Assembly: GCA_964397295.1 (NCBI GenBank)
Contig: CAYNJG010000086.1
Coordinates: 1 to 26,590, forward strand
Reading direction: 5' to 3'
Origin: CAYNJG01 sp964397295
GTDB lineage: Bacteria > Planctomycetota > Planctomycetia > Pirellulales > Pirellulaceae
Length of the DNA: 26,590 nucleotides
A program made the position numbers and the translations under genes. Every line of letters begins with the position of its first letter. The stretch's first letter is position 1. The notes under the pieces are model-generated. The model made no database searches, was not told the DNA's origin, and saw nothing but the letters and a program-made list of their open reading frames with translations. Of this stretch, positions 22,541 to 26,590 are shown piece by piece.

Positions 22541-24724
22541 TCAAATGCCCAACTCTTGAAGTGTCGGTTCGATTGCCTCCGCCCAACGACGGTAGCCTTC
22601 CGGAGTAAGATGCAGTGCATCGTGCATGATCTCAGGCGAAAGCCTGCCATCTTCTTCAAGAAAGACCTGTCCAATATCCAAGTAGTGCACGCGTTCGCCA
22701 TCGTGCAGGCGACGAATGCGTTGGTTGATCGCCACGTTGTTTAGTCGCTTCGCGTCCAACGCCTGCTTGCCGCGTGGGAATACGCCAAGCAACAACACTT
22801 TCGTTTCTGGTGACTTGGATTCTAGGACGCCGAGAATCTTTTCGACCCCTTCTGCCACTTCGGCTGGTTCTTGCATTTGATGGCCGGTGTTGTTCGTACC
22901 AATCATCAGCACGGCAACCTTCGGTTTTATATTCGCCAGACTTCCGTTTTGCAGCCGAAAGATAACGTGCTCCGTTCGGTCGCCACCAAAACCTAGATTG
23001 ATAGCCTTTCGATCGGCGTACTTGTCGGCCCAGATGTCTTTGCCCTTTCGTTCCCAACCTTGCGTGATCGAATCGCCAATAAACGCTAAGTCGATGTCCC
23101 CTTGTTTCGCTTGGTCGAGTTTGGCTTTGTTACGGTCACGCCACCAAGCTTCGTCGCCGCGGGTTTGCGGGATGGCTGCCCAATTCGCATCATAGAATCT
23201 TCGCAAATCGCGATATCGCTGCTGCATCGCCGCGAGCACCGGCGCGTACTCCGGATCGGCATGGACGCTTTTCATTTCTTGAGGATCTTCTTTAAGATCA
23301 AATAGCTGCCACTGTTTGCCGCGAGGGAAGAACATCAGCTTATAGCGACTGCCTCGAATTCCATCGTGAATTGGCACCGCGTGCACGGAGGCGTTTTCGT
23401 AGTAGGCATAGTAAATCGCGTCTCGCCAATCGGCTGTTGCTTCACCAGCGTTACTTAGTAGCGGCACCATACTGCGACCTTGCATTTCGGCGGGAATCTC
23501 AGTTCCGGCCATATCAAGGAACGTGGGGCCATAATCGATATTCTGAATCAATGAATTCGATTTCGTTTCAGGTGCCAATACGCCCGGCCAACGTATCACG
23601 AACGGCATCTGCAGCGATTCTTCGAACATCCAGCGTTTGTCGTACCAACCGTGTTCTCCCAAATAGAAACCTTGATCGGAGGAATAAATCACGACCGTGT
23701 TTTCGGAGAGTCCGTTGTCGTCCAAGTACTTCAAAACCGAGCCAACGCTATCGTCTACCGCCGCGACGCATTTCAAATAGTCCTTGATGTATCGCTGATA
23801 CTTCCAACGCAAGACGTCGTCCGCTGAATATTCGCCTGCTTTCATCTTGGCAATGAAAGCTTGGTTTTCCGGGCCGTACTTCGCATCCCAAATCTTTTTT
23901 TGCTCGTCCGTCATCCGACGATACTCGGCGTTTTGATGACGACCTTCGAAAGACTCGGGGAACAGGTTCTCACCCTTGAACTTCATGTCGTGCCCCCAAT
24001 GAAAATGGTTGCGAAGTGACATTTCGTTTTCCTGCAACAGCGACGAACGTCCTGCGTACTCGTCCATCAATGTTTCCGGCTCAGGTACATCGTCCGGGAA
24101 CATATCGAAATGCCGCTCGGCTGGAGACCAATTTCGATGCGGCGCCTTGTGTTGACACATCAACAAGAAAGGCTTGGTAGTGTCGCGATCCTTCAGCCAG
24201 GTAAGAGCTTTGTCAGTGATCAAGTCGGTACAGTAGCCCTCAAATTGTTTACGCTCGCCATCCATCTGAAGGAACACTGGATTGTAATAGTTGCCCTGCC
24301 CTGGAAGCACTTCCCAATAGTCGAAGCCAATTGGATCCGAGCTAAGATGCCATTTGCCAATCATGGCCGTTTGATAGCCAGCTTTCTGCAGCAGCGGCGG
24401 AAACGTAACTTGTGTCGGATCGAACCGATTTCCATTGCGGAGGAAGCCATTCTGATGACTGTGCTTACCAGTCAAAATACACGCCCGCGAAGGTCCGCAA
24501 ATCGAGTTCGCGCAGAAAGAGTTGTAAAAGACTCCACCCTCACGCGCAATTCGATCGATGTTTGGTGTCGTGTTAATCTTCGATCCATACGCGCTAATCG
24601 CCTGCGTCGCATGATCGTCGGAGAAGATGAAAACGATGTTCGGTGGATCAGCGGCGAACGCATACCGTGCGAAGAGTACGGAAAAGAGCATCGCAAGTAC
24701 GCGGAGGATCAGCTTGGTAGGCAT
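22541..24724 (-). CDS. Exported formylglycine sulfatase fused to a C-terminal SGNH esterase
   Basis: A 727-residue protein with signal peptide at 1-24 (cut after AFA). Residues about 28-520 are a type I sulfatase: metal-binding D36-D37 in FSDDH, the formylglycine motif C76-G-P-S-R, GKWHL, SSDQGFYLGEHG, and the C-terminal DUF4976-like subdomain (YKLMFFPRGKQWQLFDL). Residues about 545-725 are a complete SGNH hydrolase: GDSITQGWE with S552, GFGGDRTEH, GTNNTG, and D702/H705 in DALHLTPEGY. The two active sites suggest concerted removal of sulfate and an ester such as acetate from algal polysaccharide. Cys76 must be converted by a formylglycine-generating enzyme or an anaerobic maturase encoded elsewhere. 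It is longer than ordinary sulfatases (about 450-550 residues) because of the fusion. Confidence 0.93.
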   Translation of the reverse strand: MPTKLILRVLAMLFSVLFARYAFAADPPNIVFIFSDDHATQAISAYGSKINTTPNIDRIAREGGVFYNSFCANSICGPSRACILTGKHSHQNGFLRNGNRFDPTQVTFPPLLQKAGYQTAMIGKWHLSSDPIGFDYWEVLPGQGNYYNPVFLQMDGERKQFEGYCTDLITDKALTWLKDRDTTKPFLLMCQHKAPHRNWSPAERHFDMFPDDVPEPETLMDEYAGRSSLLQENEMSLRNHFHWGHDMKFKGENLFPESFEGRHQNAEYRRMTDEQKKIWDAKYGPENQAFIAKMKAGEYSADDVLRWKYQRYIKDYLKCVAAVDDSVGSVLKYLDDNGLSENTVVIYSSDQGFYLGEHGWYDKRWMFEESLQMPFVIRWPGVLAPETKSNSLIQNIDYGPTFLDMAGTEIPAEMQGRSMVPLLSNAGEATADWRDAIYYAYYENASVHAVPIHDGIRGSRYKLMFFPRGKQWQLFDLKEDPQEMKSVHADPEYAPVLAAMQQRYRDLRRFYDANWAAIPQTRGDEAWWRDRNKAKLDQAKQGDIDLAFIGDSITQGWERKGKDIWADKYADRKAINLGFGGDRTEHVIFRLQNGSLANIKPKVAVLMIGTNNTGHQMQEPAEVAEGVEKILGVLESKSPETKVLLLGVFPRGKQALDAKRLNNVAINQRIRRLHDGERVHYLDIGQVFLEEDGRLSPEIMHDALHLTPEGYRRWAEAIEPTLQELGI

Positions 24725-24820
24725 AAGTTATTCTCGGCAGGCAGATAAGTTGAAGCGAACGCAACACAAAGCGTGACTACTGAATCGCCGAGAGTCAAGC
24801 TACACGCCTCGTCTATGCCA

Positions 24821-25660
24821 CTAATTGCCGCCGGAACGAGCAGCACCAACAATGATTGGTCCCGACTTACACATGGGAGAGCTGGGCGTCGTCGAGAAGC
24901 TGAACGGGGCCGCAATCGCAGATCCGGAGAGCATTCGATTTCGAATGGCTCGGGGTTCTTCGAGCATCTCCCGCGGTGAATAGCGACCTGTCGACGGAGT
25001 CCGAGGAATCAAGACATCCGCAACCGCCACACCGAGCCCCAAATCAGCGCGCACGATTCGCTTTGGAATCTGATCCATCGGACGCTCTTCCCAACCGGCT
25101 CTTTGATCATAGTCAGCCTCAAACAACGTTCGGACATCAGCCTCCATTTGTTGTCGCCGCGCTTCTGTTGCACCTTCGAAAAATCTGCGATCAACAAGAT
25201 CGGCTGGACCGAATTGCTTTTTAGGTTTCACGGGCGGAGGTTGAGACTTCTTCTCGTAAGCGGGATCGGGCTCGAGCGGAAGCGCAAGAGCGATCCGTTC
25301 GATGGTGAACTTGGGTTGTGGGCGAGTCTGTTGCATTTTTTGGTGCCTAAAGAATGCCACCGCATCAGAGTTGCTTGGGTTGATTTTCAATAGCTGCTGG
25401 TAGGTTTGCGTTGCTTCTTCTCGTAGCCCCAGTTTCCGACACACCTCGCCATGTAGCTGCAGAAGCGTTGCATCAGCATGTTCGTTTTGCTTCAGTAGGC
25501 GGCTGCTAACAGCATACGATTCTTCGTAGCGGCGTTCTCCAAGCAGCTTCACCACACCTACGGTTGAGTTGCGATCTACCTTTGTAGAGTCGGCGGTTCC
25601 ACACCCAAAGAGAATCGTCGCGACTATTAAGAAGACAGCTTTGAGAAGTTTGTCAGCCAT
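24821..25660 (-). CDS. TPR-containing lipoprotein
   Basis: A 279-residue protein. MADKLLKAVFLIVATILFGC is a lipoprotein signal with lipobox LFGC and C20 as the lipid site. Two TPR-like helical hairpins follow (VKLLGERRYEESYAVSSRLL, then LHGEVCRKLGLREEATQTYQ with INPSN). A Pro/Lys linker comes next, and the C-terminal ~120 residues are of unknown fold. The start at 25660 is chosen for the signal; an in-frame extension to 25879 would run into the neighbouring protease gene. It probably sits on the periplasmic face of a membrane as a scaffold or protein-interaction module. The neighbours give no clear pathway. The gap to the sulfatase gene is 96 nt on the same strand. Confidence 0.75.
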   Translation of the reverse strand: MADKLLKAVFLIVATILFGCGTADSTKVDRNSTVGVVKLLGERRYEESYAVSSRLLKQNEHADATLLQLHGEVCRKLGLREEATQTYQQLLKINPSNSDAVAFFRHQKMQQTRPQPKFTIERIALALPLEPDPAYEKKSQPPPVKPKKQFGPADLVDRRFFEGATEARRQQMEADVRTLFEADYDQRAGWEERPMDQIPKRIVRADLGLGVAVADVLIPRTPSTGRYSPREMLEEPRAIRNRMLSGSAIAAPFSFSTTPSSPMCKSGPIIVGAARSGGN

Positions 25661-25772
25661 AACACGAGCCTTGAAAAGAGCCGGAATCGCGCTGGATGTT
25701 GGCCATTCGACCAAACGAAGCAAAGATTGGTTACCGTTTCTGATTATGGCAGAAAAAAACGGCAGCGTCTCA

Positions 25773-26590
25773 CTAGACGACGCGAGTGGAAAATCTCTTG
25801 CTACCGGCAATGAGTAGGAATACCGCAGAGAGAAAAATGAACGACGATGGCTCTGGCACCGCAATGGCGTTAATCTCACTCGCGTATGCCTGGACTGCCA
25901 CGTCCACTGATTGCGCCGGTGCTACTCCCGAATGAATTCCAACCAATTCGAGAGCGCCACCTCGACTGACAAAGGTGGGACCACCAGAATCGCCGCCTTC
26001 GAAACGAGTATCTCCAGTATCAGATGCGGTCGTCGAACGAGTATAGAAAGCTCCAATGGAACCGAAGGTACTTGAACCAGCAGTCGTGATGGCATTGCCG
26101 ACGGAATCTAGGTCGTTCGTACCTAACACAAACTCTTGTGGCGAAGTGACGCACGTTTCCGAGCCGAGACTATTCGGGCAATTCCCAGCAACAAACACAT
26201 TTTCGCCCTGCATTGTTAATGCTCCCAGCGGATAAGTGGCAACCCATGACGGCACCGCTGTTGCAAGCTGGCCCACCCATAAGTCGGTGTCGCTAGGAGT
26301 GGTTCCACCAGTCTGCACCCCGCCGGGCACAATCAACCCGGCAACTCGGCGTCTATCATTCGGGATCGCAGAGCCACCAACAACATTAATCGTTGCTGTT
26401 GTCGTACCGTTAGGATGATAGAAAGTCACGGAGCTAGACGGGTGAGAGTGTGTGGCACTCAAGAAAAACTGGTCGGAAATCATGGTGGCCCACTGCCCAC
26501 CACTTCGACCAACCCCCGAAAAGTCGAAGGTTGAACCAATGAAGCTCGAATCTCCAAGCCCACGATCATGTAACTCGGCGTCGTATCCAG
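25773..26590 (-). CDS. Trypsin-like serine protease with PEP-CTERM sorting tail (5' end outside window)
   Basis: The frame remains open to the right edge of the window, so the ATG at 26483 is internal; 271 residues are visible. Near the visible start, WATMISDQFFLSATHSHP holds the catalytic His (TH in place of AH, and no disulphide Cys after it). SDTDLWVGQL is the likely Asp region, and EGGDSGGPTFV holds the nucleophile Ser with its oxyanion glycines, so the chymotrypsin-type triad looks complete. The C-terminus has AVPEPSS, a hydrophobic helix and basic residues, a PEP-CTERM signal for exosortase sorting. It is probably a secreted or surface protease. The start and signal peptide are outside the window. 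Confidence 0.85.
   Translation of the reverse strand, partial: GYDAELHDRGLGDSSFIGSTFDFSGVGRSGGQWATMISDQFFLSATHSHPSSSVTFYHPNGTTTATINVVGGSAIPNDRRRVAGLIVPGGVQTGGTTPSDTDLWVGQLATAVPSWVATYPLGALTMQGENVFVAGNCPNSLGSETCVTSPQEFVLGTNDLDSVGNAITTAGSSTFGSIGAFYTRSTTASDTGDTRFEGGDSGGPTFVSRGGALELVGIHSGVAPAQSVDVAVQAYASEINAIAVPEPSSFIFLSAVFLLIAGSKRFSTRVV

Overview
The window looks like chromosomal DNA of a planctomycete, probably of the Pirellulales (Rhodopirellula-like). This rests on families largely confined to the Planctomycetota/PVC group: a DUF1592 (PSCyt/PSD) cytochrome-type protein paired with a DUF1552 protein, a PVC-type 'membrane-bound dehydrogenase' with HEAT repeats and a C-terminal heme domain, a DUF1559 pseudopilin-like protein, PEP-CTERM sorting signals, dockerin-like repeats, a LEPR-type N-terminus and a formylglycine sulfatase. 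Most products carry a signal peptide, lipobox or Tat-like leader, so this is mainly a cell-envelope and secretome region. I see no rRNA, tRNA, CRISPR array, insertion sequence or phage gene.

Layout. 1-1036 (+): the end of a DUF6580 membrane protein, then a HAD hydrolase. 1216-3444 (-): an Rrf2 regulator followed by two coupled exported proteins of unknown function. 3445-3598 is a divergent regulatory region with a clear palindromic operator. It separates rrf2 from a secreted one-heme Tll0287-like protein (3599-4162, +). 4175-8070 (-): a two-gene operon of an SGNH hydrolase and a PVC-type heme protein, overlapping by ATGA. 8450-10057 (+): a membrane-anchored protein with the catalytic signature of the arginine deiminase (pentein) superfamily. 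10243-18935 (+): a compact five-gene run made of a double-length LamG/dockerin/PEP-CTERM protein, a DUF1559 pseudopilin, an EF-hand lipoprotein, a DUF1592 protein with a long acidic coiled coil, and a DUF1552 protein. 19139-21034: a small membrane protein, a LEPR/FG-GAP/dockerin protein and a small unknown. 21290-26590: an M16 peptidase (+) abutting a sulfatase-SGNH fusion (-) with no gap, then a TPR lipoprotein (-) and the 3' part of a PEP-CTERM serine protease (-).

Functional reading (inference). The sulfatase-esterase fusion, the stand-alone SGNH protein and the PVC-type and DUF1592/1552 heme proteins fit the degradation of sulfated, esterified algal polysaccharides by a marine planctomycete. 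The LamG/dockerin/PEP-CTERM proteins are probably surface-displayed and would need an exosortase encoded elsewhere. Rrf2 probably represses both itself and the adjacent heme protein.

The most unusual items are the in-frame fusion of two complete PEP-CTERM proteins (10243-13053), the membrane-anchored pentein enzyme with an internal Tat-like motif (8450-10057), and the symmetric operator serving both the Rrf2 and heme-protein promoters (3480-3556). None of these has been checked against a database.
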